Shown piece by piece: positions 53,208 through 62,249 of a stretch of DNA of 64,000 bases. Each line of letters starts with the position of its first letter. Position 1 is the stretch's first letter. The notes below the pieces were generated by a model, which was given only the letters and a program-made list of their open reading frames with translations, ran no database searches and was not told the origin of the DNA. The DNA comes from Planctomycetota bacterium (GTDB lineage Bacteria; Planctomycetota; UBA1135; GCA-002686595): NCBI GenBank assembly GCA_016709875.1, contig JADJLZ010000009.1:218824-282823 (forward strand). The letters run 5' to 3'. The position numbers and the translations under genes were made by a program.

Positions 53208-54551
53208 ATGTCCGACCCCGCCTTCCACGAGCAGAACCGCGAGCGACTCGTGCGCCTGCTCCGCGACCGGCGCGCTGCCGGCTTGTTCTTCACGTCCGCG
53301 CACAAGGTGCGCAACCACGACTGCGAGTACCGCTTCCGCCCCGAGAGCGATTTCTGGTGGCTGACGGGCTTCGCGGAGCCCGAGAGCGCGCTGCTGCTGC
53401 TCCCCACGCTCGAGGGCCAGGCTCGCCCCAGGCAGATCCTCTACCTGCGCGATCGAGACCGCGAACGTGAGATCTGGACCGGCCGGCGCCTGGGCGTCAC
53501 CGCCGCGCCCTCCGCGCTGCGCGTGGACGAGGCGCGCCCCATCGAGCGTCTGTGGGACGATCTGCCGACGCTGCTCAAGAACCAGGAACGCATCGTGACG
53601 CGCACGGGCCTGGAGCCCGAGCGCGACCGCCAGCTGCTCGAGACGCTCACCAAGCTGCGCTGGGCCGCGCGCGGGATGGTCGTGCCGCCGCTCGAACTGC
53701 TCGACGTCGCGCCCTTCACGCACGAGCTGCGCCTGTTCAAGACCGAGCGCGAGCTCGAGCACATGCGCCGCGCCGCGGGCATCTCGCGCGCCGCGCACAG
53801 CGCGGCGATGCGCGCCTCGAAGCCGGGCCTGAACGAGTGCGAGCTCGACGCGCTGCTCGAGCACGAGTTCCGCCGCCGCGGTTCGACCGGCGCCGCCTAC
53901 ACGAACATCGTCGCAGGCGGCGCGAACGCCTGCATCCTGCACTACGTCGAGAACGACCAGCCGCTACGCGACGGCGAGCTGGTGCTGATCGACGCGGGCG
54001 CGGAGTGGGAGTACTACGCCAGCGACGTGACGCGCACCTTCCCCGTCAACGGACGCTTCTCGGCCGAGCAGAAGGCGCTCTACGAGGTGGTGCTCCAGGC
54101 GCAGCTCACGGCGATCGCGCACGTGCGGCCGGGCGTGAGCTTCGTCTCCGTCCACGAGGTCGCGCTGCGCGCGCTGGTCGAGGGCTTCGTGCGCCTGGGC
54201 CTGCTCGTGGGGAAGGCCGAGGAGCTGCTCGCGAACGAGGGCTACCGGCGCTTCTACATGCACCGCACCAGCCACTGGCTGGGCCTGGATGTGCACGACT
54301 GCGGCGCGTACGTCCGCGACGGCGCCTCGCGCCTGCTCGAGCCGGGCATGGTGCTGACCGTCGAGCCGGGCTGCTACGTCGCGCCCGACGACGAGAGCGT
54401 GCCCTCGCGCTGGCGCGGCATCGGCATCCGCATCGAGGACGACGTGCTGGTGACACCTGCAGGCCACGAGGTGCTCACCGCGGGCATCCCCAAGACGGTC
54501 GAGGAGGTCGAGGCGGCCTGCGCCGGTCGGACCCTGGCGGGAGCGACGTGA
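53208..54551 (+). CDS. pepP: Xaa-Pro aminopeptidase (PepP-type, M24B)
   Basis: 447 residues. The N-terminal creatinase-like domain (MSDPAFHEQNRERLVRLL, DFWWLTGFAEPESALLLLP) is followed by the pita-bread catalytic domain. The five metal ligands are found in order: Asp of LIDAGAEWEYY, Asp of ASDVTRTFPVNG, His of MHRTSHWLGLDVHD, Glu of LTVEPGCYV and Glu of GIRIEDDVLVT. It removes N-terminal residues before proline from peptides in the cytoplasm, using two Mn2+. The membrane-protein gene follows 13 bases later. Confidence 0.94.
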   Translation: MSDPAFHEQNRERLVRLLRDRRAAGLFFTSAHKVRNHDCEYRFRPESDFWWLTGFAEPESALLLLPTLEGQARPRQILYLRDRDREREIWTGRRLGVTAAPSALRVDEARPIERLWDDLPTLLKNQERIVTRTGLEPERDRQLLETLTKLRWAARGMVVPPLELLDVAPFTHELRLFKTERELEHMRRAAGISRAAHSAAMRASKPGLNECELDALLEHEFRRRGSTGAAYTNIVAGGANACILHYVENDQPLRDGELVLIDAGAEWEYYASDVTRTFPVNGRFSAEQKALYEVVLQAQLTAIAHVRPGVSFVSVHEVALRALVEGFVRLGLLVGKAEELLANEGYRRFYMHRTSHWLGLDVHDCGAYVRDGASRLLEPGMVLTVEPGCYVAPDDESVPSRWRGIGIRIEDDVLVTPAGHEVLTAGIPKTVEEVEAACAGRTLAGAT

Positions 54552-54564
54552 GGCACGCGCGCGC

Positions 54565-55509
54565 ATGAGCACGGGAAATAGCCCCGGCTCCTCCGCGCAG
54601 ACGCCGCGCGTGTCGCGCTGGCTGGGAGTGGAAGGCGAGGAGCTGACGCTGTCGCGCGCGCGCGCGGCGCTGGCGCTGTGTGCGCGCATGGCGGGCCATC
54701 CGAGCTGGCTGTGGATCGCGGGGATCTTCTACCCGGCGCTGGACCTCGTGCCCGGAGGGGTCTGGAACATGAACCTGAACCTCGCGCGCCACGGCGAGGA
54801 TCCCAACGCGATCGCGGCGCAGCTCGCCCTTGCGGTCGGCATGATCGCGCTGGTGTTCCCCGTGCGACTGATCGTCGGCCTGGCGGCGATCAGCACGCCG
54901 CACGCGGGCAACCTGCTCGAGCGCGAGGCGCGCCGTCCGCGCCTGCGCGACGCGTGGCGCGCCGCGCGCGGCATCACGCTCTCGGGCTGCGCGCTGACAC
55001 TCGAGCTGTGGCTGATGGGCTGCATCGGCATCACGCTGCTCGTCGCGCCGCCCTTCTTCTTCCTGAAGGGCCTGGAGCTCGACCCTGAGAGCGGCATGTT
55101 CGCCGCGCTGCTCGCGCCCTTCGTGGGCGTGTTCCTGGTCTTCCTCGCGCTGGTCTCGGTGATCTACCAGCTCGCGCTCTCGAGCCTGGCGCACAACCGC
55201 CGCGGCTCGAGCTCGGCCCTGACGCACGGCTGGCGCATCGCGCGCCATCGGCCCTGGGCCACGCTGCGCGCGGCGCTGGTGGATCTGGTGTTGTGGGCCA
55301 TGCAGCGCGTGCTGATGATCGCTTCCGGCTTCGCGCTGCTCGCGACCTGTGTCGGGGCCCCGTTCATCCCGGTGGCGCTGCTGGGCGTGCTCGGCTTCGT
55401 CGGTGTGACGCGCGCCTCGTATTGGGCGCGCATGTACCGCGAACTGGGCGGGCTCTCGCCCGAGGATGGCGTGCCCGGGCTAGGCGCAGGCCAGCCAGAA
55501 GCGGCCTGA
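54565..55509 (+). CDS. Polytopic membrane protein of unknown function
   Basis: 314 residues. Four to six hydrophobic helices (HPSWLWIAGIFYPALDLVP; LALAVGMIALVFPVRLIVGLAAI; ELWLMGCIGITLLVAPPFFFL; LLAPFVGVFLVFLALVSVIYQLALSSL; MLIASGFALLATCVGAPFIPVALLGVLGF, the last beginning LMIASGF). The linker ALTHGWRIARHRPWATLRAALVDLVL resembles loops of glycerophosphoryl-diester-type integral membrane proteins, but no family can be named with confidence. It follows pepP closely and is probably co-transcribed. Confidence 0.7.
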   Translation: MSTGNSPGSSAQTPRVSRWLGVEGEELTLSRARAALALCARMAGHPSWLWIAGIFYPALDLVPGGVWNMNLNLARHGEDPNAIAAQLALAVGMIALVFPVRLIVGLAAISTPHAGNLLEREARRPRLRDAWRAARGITLSGCALTLELWLMGCIGITLLVAPPFFFLKGLELDPESGMFAALLAPFVGVFLVFLALVSVIYQLALSSLAHNRRGSSSALTHGWRIARHRPWATLRAALVDLVLWAMQRVLMIASGFALLATCVGAPFIPVALLGVLGFVGVTRASYWARMYRELGGLSPEDGVPGLGAGQPEAA

Positions 55510-55517
55510 AGCGGAAG

Positions 55518-55593
55518 TGGTGACCGCGGAAGGGCTCGAACCTTCGACCTGATGATTAAGAGTCACCTGCTCTACCAACTGAGCTACGCGGCC
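55518..55593 (-). tRNA. tRNA-Lys (CUU)
   Basis: Minus-strand cloverleaf: acceptor GGCCGCG/CGCGGTC, D-arm GCTCAGTTGGTAGAGC, anticodon stem GGTGA/TCATC with loop CTCTTAA (anticodon CTT), T-arm GAAGG TTCGAGC CCTTC, discriminator A and encoded CCA (55518-55520). Confidence 0.96.
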
Positions 55594-55663
55594 TCGTTCC
55601 GAAAGATGGGCGGAGAGGATAGCAACTGCTCCGCTCCAGGCAAGCATCCACCTCGCGGAGAGG

Positions 55664-55739
<76 letters not shown>

Positions 55740-55800
55740 GAGTTTCCGGGGCGGAGAGGATAGCGAAAGCGGTGCGCGGGTCGAGTCCCCGCCCCTGGCC

Positions 55801-56361
55801 TCAGACCTCCATGATCTCGGCGGTCTTCTTGTCGAGGACCCCGCTGACCTTCTCCTCGTACTCCTTCAGGACCTTCTGGATCTCGTCCTGGAGCGCCTTG
55901 TGCTCGTCCTCGGTCAGGCCGCCGCCCTTGGACTCGGCCTCGGCATGCTTGTTCTGGTCGCGGCGCGCGTTGCGCATCGCGACGCGCGTCTCCTCGGCCA
56001 GTTCCTTGACCTTGGCCGCGTACTTCTTGCGCTGGTCGCCGGAGAGCGGCGGCATCGTGAGGCGCAGGATCTTGCCGTCGGATTGCGGGTTGATGCCCAG
56101 GTCGGACTTCTGGATCGCCTTGGTGAGCTCGCCGAGCACCGACGCGTCGAAGGGCTTGATCACGATCTGGCGCGGCTCAGGGATCGAGATCGCCGCCATC
56201 TGGGAGATCGGCGTGGGCGTGCCGTAGTACTCGACGCGGATGTGCTCGACGAGCGCCGCCGAGGCGCGCGAGGTGCGGATCGCGCGCAGCAGGTCCTGCA
56301 GGTGGTGCAGGGACTTGTCCATCTTCTCGCGCGTGTCCTTGACGATCTGTTGGTAGCTCAT
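55801..56361 (-). CDS. frr: Ribosome recycling factor
   Basis: 186 residues from ATG 56361, the usual RRF length; in-frame codons upstream to 56469 overlap pyrH and are dropped. Signature regions: REKMDKSLHHLQDLLRAIRTSRASAALVEHIRVEYYG, YGTPTPISQMAAISIPEPRQIVIKPFD, DGKILRLTMPPLSGDQRKK and NARRDQNK. RRF with EF-G splits post-termination ribosomes. It starts two bases after pyrH and ends the rpsB-tsf-pyrH-frr cluster. Confidence 0.97.
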   Translation of the reverse strand: MSYQQIVKDTREKMDKSLHHLQDLLRAIRTSRASAALVEHIRVEYYGTPTPISQMAAISIPEPRQIVIKPFDASVLGELTKAIQKSDLGINPQSDGKILRLTMPPLSGDQRKKYAAKVKELAEETRVAMRNARRDQNKHAEAESKGGGLTEDEHKALQDEIQKVLKEYEEKVSGVLDKKTAEIMEV

Positions 56362-56363
56362 GG

Positions 56364-57080
56364 TCAACTCCGGATCCTCGTGCCCAGCGTCTCGCCGCGC
56401 ACGACGCGTTCGAGATTGCCCTCTTCGAACATGTTGAAGACGACGACGGGCAGGCGGTTCTCCATGCACAGGGTGATCGCCGTGCCGTCCATCACGCCCA
56501 GGCCCTGCTGGAGCACCTGCATGTAGGAGAGCTCCTCGTAGCGCTTGGCGGACTTGTCCTTCTTGGGGTCGGCGGTGTACACGCCGTCGACCTTGGTGCC
56601 CTTCAGCAACACCTCGCAGGAGAGCTCGGTCGCGCGCAGCGCGGCGGCCGTGTCCGTGGTGAAGAAGGGATTGCCCGTGCCCGCGGCGAGGATCACGACG
56701 CGTCCCTGAGTGAGGTGCGCCAGCGCGCGGCGGCGCACGAAGGGCTCGGCCACCTGGCGGATCTCGATCGCGGTCTGCACGCGCGTCTCCAGGCCCTGCT
56801 GCTCGAGCGCGTCCTGCAGCGCGAGTGCGTTGATGACCGTGCCGAGCATGCCCATGTAGTCGGCGCTGGCGCGCGGGGCGCCGAGCTTGGAGAACTCCGC
56901 GCCGCGCAGGATGTTGCCCCCGCCCACCACGATCGCGAGCTCGACACCCAGGCCGGCGACGCGCGCGACCTGGCGCGCGATGACCTGCACGGCCTCCGGA
57001 TCGATGCCGTGGCCGCTCGAAGGATCGCCGAGGGCCTCGCCGGAGAGCTTGAGCAGGACGCGCTGGTACGAGGTGGCCAT
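56364..57080 (-). CDS. pyrH: UMP kinase
   Basis: 238 residues. Amino-acid-kinase fold with [82 protein letters not shown] and [21 protein letters not shown]. It phosphorylates UMP to UDP for pyrimidine nucleotide synthesis. It follows tsf after about 80 bases and precedes frr by two. Confidence 0.97.
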   Translation of the reverse strand: MATSYQRVLLKLSGEALGDPSSGHGIDPEAVQVIARQVARVAGLGVELAIVVGGGNILRGAEFSKLGAPRASADYMGMLGTVINALALQDALEQQGLETRVQTAIEIRQVAEPFVRRRALAHLTQGRVVILAAGTGNPFFTTDTAAALRATELSCEVLLKGTKVDGVYTADPKKDKSAKRYEELSYMQVLQQGLGVMDGTAITLCMENRLPVVVFNMFEEGNLERVVRGETLGTRIRS

Positions 57081-57163
57081 GCAGGGATCGCGGTCAGGAG
57101 AGGGAACGGGCGCCGGTCCCCAAGGATAGGGAACCGACGCCCGGATTTCAGCACCGGAGGAGG

Positions 57164-58015
57164 CTACTTGCCGATCTGGACGCGCGTGAAGGCCACGATC
57201 TTCGTGCCCTTGCCGAGCGCATCCTCGAGGACCTTCTGCACGGTCTTCGAGTCGTCCTTGATCCAGGGCTGCTCGGGCAGCACGCGCGCGGCGTAGAACT
57301 TCTCGAGCTTGCCGGCGACGATCTTCTCCTGCATCTCGGCCGGCTTGCCCTTGACCTCTTCGAGGTAGATCGCCTTCTCGCGTTCCACGTCCTCGGCGGG
57401 CACCTCGGCGCGCGTCACCGCGGCCGGGTTGTGCATCACGATGTGCATCGAGAGCTCGCGCAGGGTGGCGACGGCCTTGTCTTGCGGACCGCTGGTCGTG
57501 ACCGAGACGAGCGCGCCCTTCTTCTGGTCGTGGTGCACGTAGAAGCCCACGAAACCCTGGGCGTTCTCGTAGCGCGCGAGGCGCGCGACCTTGATGTTCT
57601 CGCCGGTCTTGCCGGAGAGCATCTTGGCCGAGTCCTCGACGCTGTTGCCCGAGGGCAGCTTGGCGGCGTTGAGCGCCTCGGCGTTCGAGAGGCCGGACTG
57701 CACCGCCAGCGCGGGCAGGCCGCCGAGCAGCGACTGGAACTCGTCGTTGCCGGCGAGAAAGTCCGTCTGGCAGGTCATCGCGACCAGCGCACCCTTGCGC
57801 GCGGTGGAGTCGACGTGCACCGCGACGCGGCCTTCGCCCATCTCGCGGTCAGCCTTCTTCTCGGCCGACTTCATGCCCTGCAGGCGCAGGAGGTCGACAG
57901 ACTTCTCCATGTCGCCGCCGGTCGCGGCGAGCGCCTTCTTGCACTCCATCATGCCCTGGCCGGTCCGCTCGCGCAGGTCGGCCACCATCTTCGAGGTGAT
58001 CTCCATCGTGCTCAT
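57164..58015 (-). CDS. tsf: Elongation factor Ts
   Basis: 283 residues from ATG 58015 (a second in-frame ATG at 58006 would remove three residues). The N-terminal UBA-like domain ([34 protein letters not shown]) and the [10 protein letters not shown] core motif are canonical (here [11 protein letters not shown]), followed by [11 protein letters not shown] and [16 protein letters not shown]. It recycles EF-Tu-GDP. Second gene of the cluster, 34 bases after rpsB. Confidence 0.97.
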   Translation of the reverse strand: MSTMEITSKMVADLRERTGQGMMECKKALAATGGDMEKSVDLLRLQGMKSAEKKADREMGEGRVAVHVDSTARKGALVAMTCQTDFLAGNDEFQSLLGGLPALAVQSGLSNAEALNAAKLPSGNSVEDSAKMLSGKTGENIKVARLARYENAQGFVGFYVHHDQKKGALVSVTTSGPQDKAVATLRELSMHIVMHNPAAVTRAEVPAEDVEREKAIYLEEVKGKPAEMQEKIVAGKLEKFYAARVLPEQPWIKDDSKTVQKVLEDALGKGTKIVAFTRVQIGK

Positions 58016-58049
58016 CGTGTGCTGGGGTTTGGGGAGCCGAGCGCGGAGC

Positions 58050-58937
58050 TCAGGTCTCCTCGGGGGCCGGGGTGGCGAGCTTGTCGAGGCCGCCGGAGAG
58101 GCCGGTGGACTCGGAGCGGCGTCCGCGCGCGAAGCGGCCGGACATGTTCTCCGGCATGCGGTTCTTGCCGGTCGGACGCGGCTCGTCGCCGCTGCGCGGC
58201 TGCGGGTCGTCGGAGTGCTTCTCGGCCGCGCCGGTGGTGGCCATGCGCTCGCGGTGGTTGGCGGCGCCTTCCTCCACGGAACGCACGAGGTTGTCGAGGA
58301 TCAGGCGCACCGACTTCAGCGCGTCGTCGTTGCCCGGGATCACGATGTCGATGCCGCTGGGATCGCAGTCGGTGTCGAGCACGCCGATCACGACCAGACC
58401 CATCTTGCGCGCTTCCTTGACCGCGTTGGCCTCGCGCGCGGGATCGACCACGACCATCGCGCCGGGGATCGTCGTCATCTCGCGGATGCCGCCCAGGTTG
58501 CGCACGATCTTGCGCCGCTCGCGGCGCAGGCTCGAACCCATCTTCTTCGAGTACTGGTTCATGCCGCCTTCCTCTTCCAGCTTCTCGAGCTCCTCGAGGC
58601 GCTTCAGGCGGCTGCGGATCACGGAGAAGTTGGTCAGGGTGCCGCCGATCCAGCGCTCGGTGACGATCGGCATGCCGGTGCGCTCACCGGCGTCCTGGAT
58701 GACGCCCTTCACCTGGCGCTTGGTGCCGACCCACAGGACGTTCGAGCCCTCGGCGGCGAGGTGGTAGAGCAGGTTCTTCGCGCGCAGGATCCCGCGCAGC
58801 GTCTCGCGCAGATCGATGATGTGGATCAGGTTGCGGCGGCCGTGGATGTACGGCGCCATCTTCGGGTTCCAGCGCGCCACGCGGCAGCCAAAGTGCACAC
58901 CCGCATCGATCAGTTCTTGGAGGTTGATGTCTTGCAT
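58050..58937 (-). CDS. rpsB: 30S ribosomal protein S2 with C-terminal extension
   Basis: 295 residues. The S2 core is intact: LQELIDAGVHFGCRVARWNPKMAPYIHG, NLIHIIDLRETL, VLWVGTKRQVKG, ERWIGGTLTNF and IPGNDDALKSVRLILDNLV. About 65 further residues (from roughly 230) are hydrophilic and probably disordered, with many Arg, Ser, Pro and Gly, beyond the usual bacterial S2 length of about 240. Such tails occur in some lineages. It is the first gene of the translation cluster; a hairpin lies 13 bases upstream of the ATG, which has no ribosome site. Confidence 0.96.
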   Translation of the reverse strand: MQDINLQELIDAGVHFGCRVARWNPKMAPYIHGRRNLIHIIDLRETLRGILRAKNLLYHLAAEGSNVLWVGTKRQVKGVIQDAGERTGMPIVTERWIGGTLTNFSVIRSRLKRLEELEKLEEEGGMNQYSKKMGSSLRRERRKIVRNLGGIREMTTIPGAMVVVDPAREANAVKEARKMGLVVIGVLDTDCDPSGIDIVIPGNDDALKSVRLILDNLVRSVEEGAANHRERMATTGAAEKHSDDPQPRSGDEPRPTGKNRMPENMSGRFARGRRSESTGLSGGLDKLATPAPEET

Positions 58938-58950
58938 GAGGTTCGCTGGT

Positions 58951-58967
58951 GCGGGAGCTGCTCCCGC
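58951..58967 (-). promoter_or_regulatory. Hairpin in the rpsB leader
   Basis: A perfect seven-base-pair stem with a three-base loop (GCGGGAG/CTCCCGC) lies 13 bases before the rpsB ATG. Autogenous control of rpsB-tsf through a leader structure is known in other bacteria; this hairpin is a candidate only. The rest of the 58938-59302 interval shows no gene and otherwise holds the two divergent promoter regions. Confidence 0.3.
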
Positions 58968-59271
58968 TCGAGGCGTCCAGGCTCGCCCGAGATCATCACA
59001 GGTCGTTCCCGGCGGGAAATCCGTCGGGGCCGGAGGTGGAGCTCACGAGGCGCGCGCCGCCCGGAGTGCGGTTCGCGATCGCGCCGAGGGGGAGCAGGCC
59101 AAGGACACGCGACGGGCCTCGGCTGGCCGTGCGTCCCCCACCCCGCGCGGAGCCGGTCTTGGCCCCCCTGGCGCGGAATGCAGGGCCCAAGAGTGTAGCG
59201 GCGGCCTTTTCCCCGTCAACGGCAGGCCGGGACGCCCGCGAGGACCTAAAAGCGACTTCCCTAGGCCGGGG

Positions 59272-59277
59272 TAGACT
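59272..59277 (+). promoter_or_regulatory. -10 box (TAGACT) of the diguanylate cyclase gene
   Basis: TAGACT lies 25 bases before ATG 59303; no convincing -35 is seen. Confidence 0.35.
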
Positions 59278-59302
59278 TCCGAACTGCACCTTGCCGGACT
59301 CC

Positions 59303-60229
59303 ATGGACCAAGCCCAGAAAATCCTGCTCTGTGATCACCGCGGTCAGGGCTTCGGGGCCGTCCTGGCCGGCCTGCGCGCCGCGGGATGGGATGTCGCGGA
59401 GTCCGGACGCCTGGAGGACACCGCCCAGAGCCTCGCCAGCCTGCAGCCCGACCTGGTCCTGCTCGACCCGCTCATCGAGGGCGGCTCGTCCGAGGTCCAA
59501 CTCGTGCGCCAGGCCAGCGGCACGACGCCTCCCGCCCTGCTCTACCAGGTCGAGGGCGCCTGGCGCGAAGAGGCGCTCGCTGCGCTGCGCGAGAACGAAT
59601 TGCAGTTCGACCTCGTCCCGCGCCACGCGACGCCGGGCGAGATCGTCTGGCGCGCGGAGCGCCTGCTCGCGCAGCGCCGCTCGGGCCTCGAGGTCGAGGA
59701 GCTGCGCCGCCGCGCGCTCTTCGACGAGCGCACCGAGTTGCTGCGGCCCAAGGCCTTCGAGCAACGCCTCGTCGAACACTTCGCCGCAGCCGAGCGCCAC
59801 CATTTCCCGCTCGCGCTCGTGATCCTCGACCTCGACCACTTCGGCGAGTTCAACAAGCGCCGCGACCACACCTTCGGCGACCTCGTGATCGCGCGCGTCG
59901 GCGGCGTGATCCGCAGAAACCTGCGCACGGAAGACGCGGCCGGCCGGCTCGGCGGCGACGAGTTCGCGGTCGTGCTGCCGTACACGGGTGCCGTCGAAGC
60001 GGCCAAGGTCGTGCGCCGCATGCGCGACGAAATCGCGGCCTTGAACGGCCCGTTGCTCGGCGCGAGCGGCGGGCTCTCGATCGCCGCTTCGCTGGGATTC
60101 GAGACCTTCGACGGCGGCGATCTGGACTCGGTCGGGACGCTGCGCGCGCACGCCGAACGCGCGCTGCGCGCGGCGAAGGAAGCTGGCGGCGATCGCGGCA
60201 TGTACTACCGCAGCCTCGCGCGGGATTGA
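59303..60229 (+). CDS. Receiver-like plus GGDEF diguanylate cyclase
   Basis: 308 residues from ATG 59303. The N-terminal 120 residues look like a response-regulator receiver (ILLCDHRGQGFGAVLAGLRAAGWDV; LVLLDPLIEGG with a candidate phospho-Asp). The GGDEF domain has LVILDLDHFGEFNKRRDHTFGD, the product-inhibition site RTED five residues before the signature, and an intact RLGGDEFAVVLP. It should make cyclic di-GMP from GTP and be feedback-inhibited. No partner kinase is adjacent. Reading frames starting upstream, antisense to rpsB, are rejected. Confidence 0.92.
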   Translation: MDQAQKILLCDHRGQGFGAVLAGLRAAGWDVAESGRLEDTAQSLASLQPDLVLLDPLIEGGSSEVQLVRQASGTTPPALLYQVEGAWREEALAALRENELQFDLVPRHATPGEIVWRAERLLAQRRSGLEVEELRRRALFDERTELLRPKAFEQRLVEHFAAAERHHFPLALVILDLDHFGEFNKRRDHTFGDLVIARVGGVIRRNLRTEDAAGRLGGDEFAVVLPYTGAVEAAKVVRRMRDEIAALNGPLLGASGGLSIAASLGFETFDGGDLDSVGTLRAHAERALRAAKEAGGDRGMYYRSLARD

Positions 60230-60316
60230 GTCGCGGGCGCGGTTCGAATGACGGCATGCGCCGGCCCACAGGAGCCGACGCATGCGTTGGAGTCTGGCGG
60301 TTGTCGGAGCGAGACG

Positions 60317-61714
60317 CTACTGCTTCTCGAACGCGCCCATGTCCACGTACGTGTTCGCGGGAACGCCCAGATTCGCCGACGGCAGCCAGTCCACGTTGCG
60401 AACCGAACCGGTGTAGCAGACGGGCATGATCTGGGTGGTCGTGAAGCCGTCATCGTTCACGTCGAGGTTGTCGAACGGGAGCTTCGTTCGGTCGGCATTG
60501 TCGATGCACGGCGACGCCGGTGTGGCCTGTCCGGGGCCGAGCAGATGCAGGGTGTCCGGTGAGGCCAGCGACCTGAAGACAGGATTGAGATTCGTGATTG
60601 TGCCAGCGGCAAGGGTGCCTTGGATGTCGCAGTAGGACATGGCTGCTGGCGCGGCGCCCCCGAGAGGGTAGAAACCTCCCGCGGCAGTCGGATTGAAGTA
60701 GAGAATCGAATTGTGCACCTCGCAGTTCGCTCCGGTCCCCAGGTACAGGGCGTGGCCGTTTCCAATGCTCGGTGCCGAGTTCAACACCATCGTGCAGTTC
60801 ACCACCTGCGCGTTTCCAGGAGAACTCGAGCCCGTGCCCAGGCAAAGGCCGCCGCCGTGGCCAGACCCGCCGGCTCCCGTATTCGCCGTGTTGCGGTAGT
60901 AGATGCAGTTCGTGAACCACAGCGTGCTCGTCGGAGCCATGTCCTCCAGGTAGACCGCCCCGCCGTCGCTGAGCAGCGTGTAGTTCTCATTGAAGAGCAC
61001 GTTGACGATGTCGCCGGTCTTGAGGAACGCCCCGAAGAGTGCTCCGCCCTTCGACTCCACGTGATTCGATCGGAACTCCGAGGTCTTGATGTTCAGGCGC
61101 TGCTCGAAGCCAGGCGCCCCGGTGAAGTACAAGCCTCCGCCGTTCGCACCGCCCGCCTCGTTGTCGAAGAAGTACATGTTCGCGAGGTCGACCCCCGACC
61201 CTTCCGAGAACATTCCTCCCCCATTCGCGCCGCCGATGCCGCCAGATGCGTGGCCACGCGTAACCTGGAAGCCGTCGATCACGACGGGCACGGGTGTGAC
61301 GCCGCTGACAGTGATCACCCGCATGGTTGTGGTGCCATCCAGGATGGTATTCCTGAACAAACCGGCTCGGGTAGCGACCGAGCCCTCGCCGCCATCGAAT
61401 CCGCCGTAGATGAGCAGCTGCTTGGTGATCAGAAAGCCGTCGGTCGGGTTGCTTGGCACGTAGCTTCCGTCGGCCACCCAGAGGCTGTCACCTGGGCTTG
61501 CGGCCAGGATCGCGTCGTCGAGCGCCGTCGCCGTATTGAACGCGTTCGTCCAGTCGAGTCCGGTGTTCCCGCTGCCCGTCGCGTGCACATCCACGTGCCA
61601 AACCGTCGGCACCGGTGGGGTCAGCGCGGAGACCGAGAAGACGAGAGCGGTCGTGACGAGTACCAACAGAGCGGCGAGCGAAGCGAGACGATGTCGTTTC
61701 AGAGCGAGTTGCAT
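60317..61714 (-). CDS. Exported right-handed beta-helix protein, paralogue of 3666-5033
   Basis: 465 residues from ATG 61714, which has GGAGG nine bases upstream; an in-frame start at 61759 has no ribosome site. A long signal peptide (LASLAALLVLVTTALVFSVSAL) precedes WHVDVHATGSGNTGLDWTNAF, DDAILAASPGDSLWVADGSY, LIYGGFDGGEGS, NTILDG, GGGMFSE, GGGLYFTG, GGAVYLED and the closing YVDMGAFEKQ. The same order of motifs (W...A(Y/F)N, PGD, YGGF, NTILDG, DMGA-E) is found in the protein at 3666, and both are divergent from a PD40 gene. Surface location is inferred; no enzymatic motif. Confidence 0.85.
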   Translation of the reverse strand: MQLALKRHRLASLAALLVLVTTALVFSVSALTPPVPTVWHVDVHATGSGNTGLDWTNAFNTATALDDAILAASPGDSLWVADGSYVPSNPTDGFLITKQLLIYGGFDGGEGSVATRAGLFRNTILDGTTTMRVITVSGVTPVPVVIDGFQVTRGHASGGIGGANGGGMFSEGSGVDLANMYFFDNEAGGANGGGLYFTGAPGFEQRLNIKTSEFRSNHVESKGGALFGAFLKTGDIVNVLFNENYTLLSDGGAVYLEDMAPTSTLWFTNCIYYRNTANTGAGGSGHGGGLCLGTGSSSPGNAQVVNCTMVLNSAPSIGNGHALYLGTGANCEVHNSILYFNPTAAGGFYPLGGAAPAAMSYCDIQGTLAAGTITNLNPVFRSLASPDTLHLLGPGQATPASPCIDNADRTKLPFDNLDVNDDGFTTTQIMPVCYTGSVRNVDWLPSANLGVPANTYVDMGAFEKQ

Positions 61715-62249
61715 GAGCAACCTCCGATTCAAGGAATTGGGAAGGAGATGGGAAGCCAAGTCTCAGCGAGCCGATCGATCTGGAACTGCGGGGCTCTCAG
61801 GAAGCCTCGCCCAGCAGTTCCCGGTGGGTGGTTCTGAACGCACCCCTCTTCCCAACAGCTGCAAGCCACCAGTTCACCAAGGGGCAACTGCACCGCCGTT
61901 CGATGCGATCCGCAGACGAGCGGGATCGCATTCGGCGAGGCATGGAGCTCCGCGCGGAAGGCGTTGGAGGCAAGGTTGGAATCGGGAAGCGATCCAGCAC
62001 GGGCGCACGCTACCAGCGAGCGGCGAGGATGTGGTGTAAGGGGGGGGGTAAGAGATGCTTGCCAGGTTGCACAAATGGGCGTCTGCATCGGGGCGCTCAT
62101 CGGCGGGACGAGGAGCGGATCGCCTGAAATCCAGGTCCCCTGAGCTGGGTCGTCGGGTAGTGTGAACCGCAGTTGGTGGAGGCGGCAAGCCGACCAAGCT
62201 CGCTGCACCGAAACGCACTCAAGGCCTCGCAAGCACGCAGGAGCTTCCC
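61715..62249. other. 535-base divergent control region
   Basis: No gene is supported on either strand. It holds a G9 tract (62040-62048) and, nearer the PD40 gene, TAGTGT (about 62157-62162), a TANNNT-type -10 candidate. It is more than three times longer than the equivalent region of the first locus (159 bases). Confidence 0.5.
62040..62048. repeat. Homopolymeric G9 tract
   Basis: Nine consecutive G residues lie in the control region between the second beta-helix gene and the second PD40 gene, the same setting as the C11 tract of the first locus. Confidence 0.85.
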
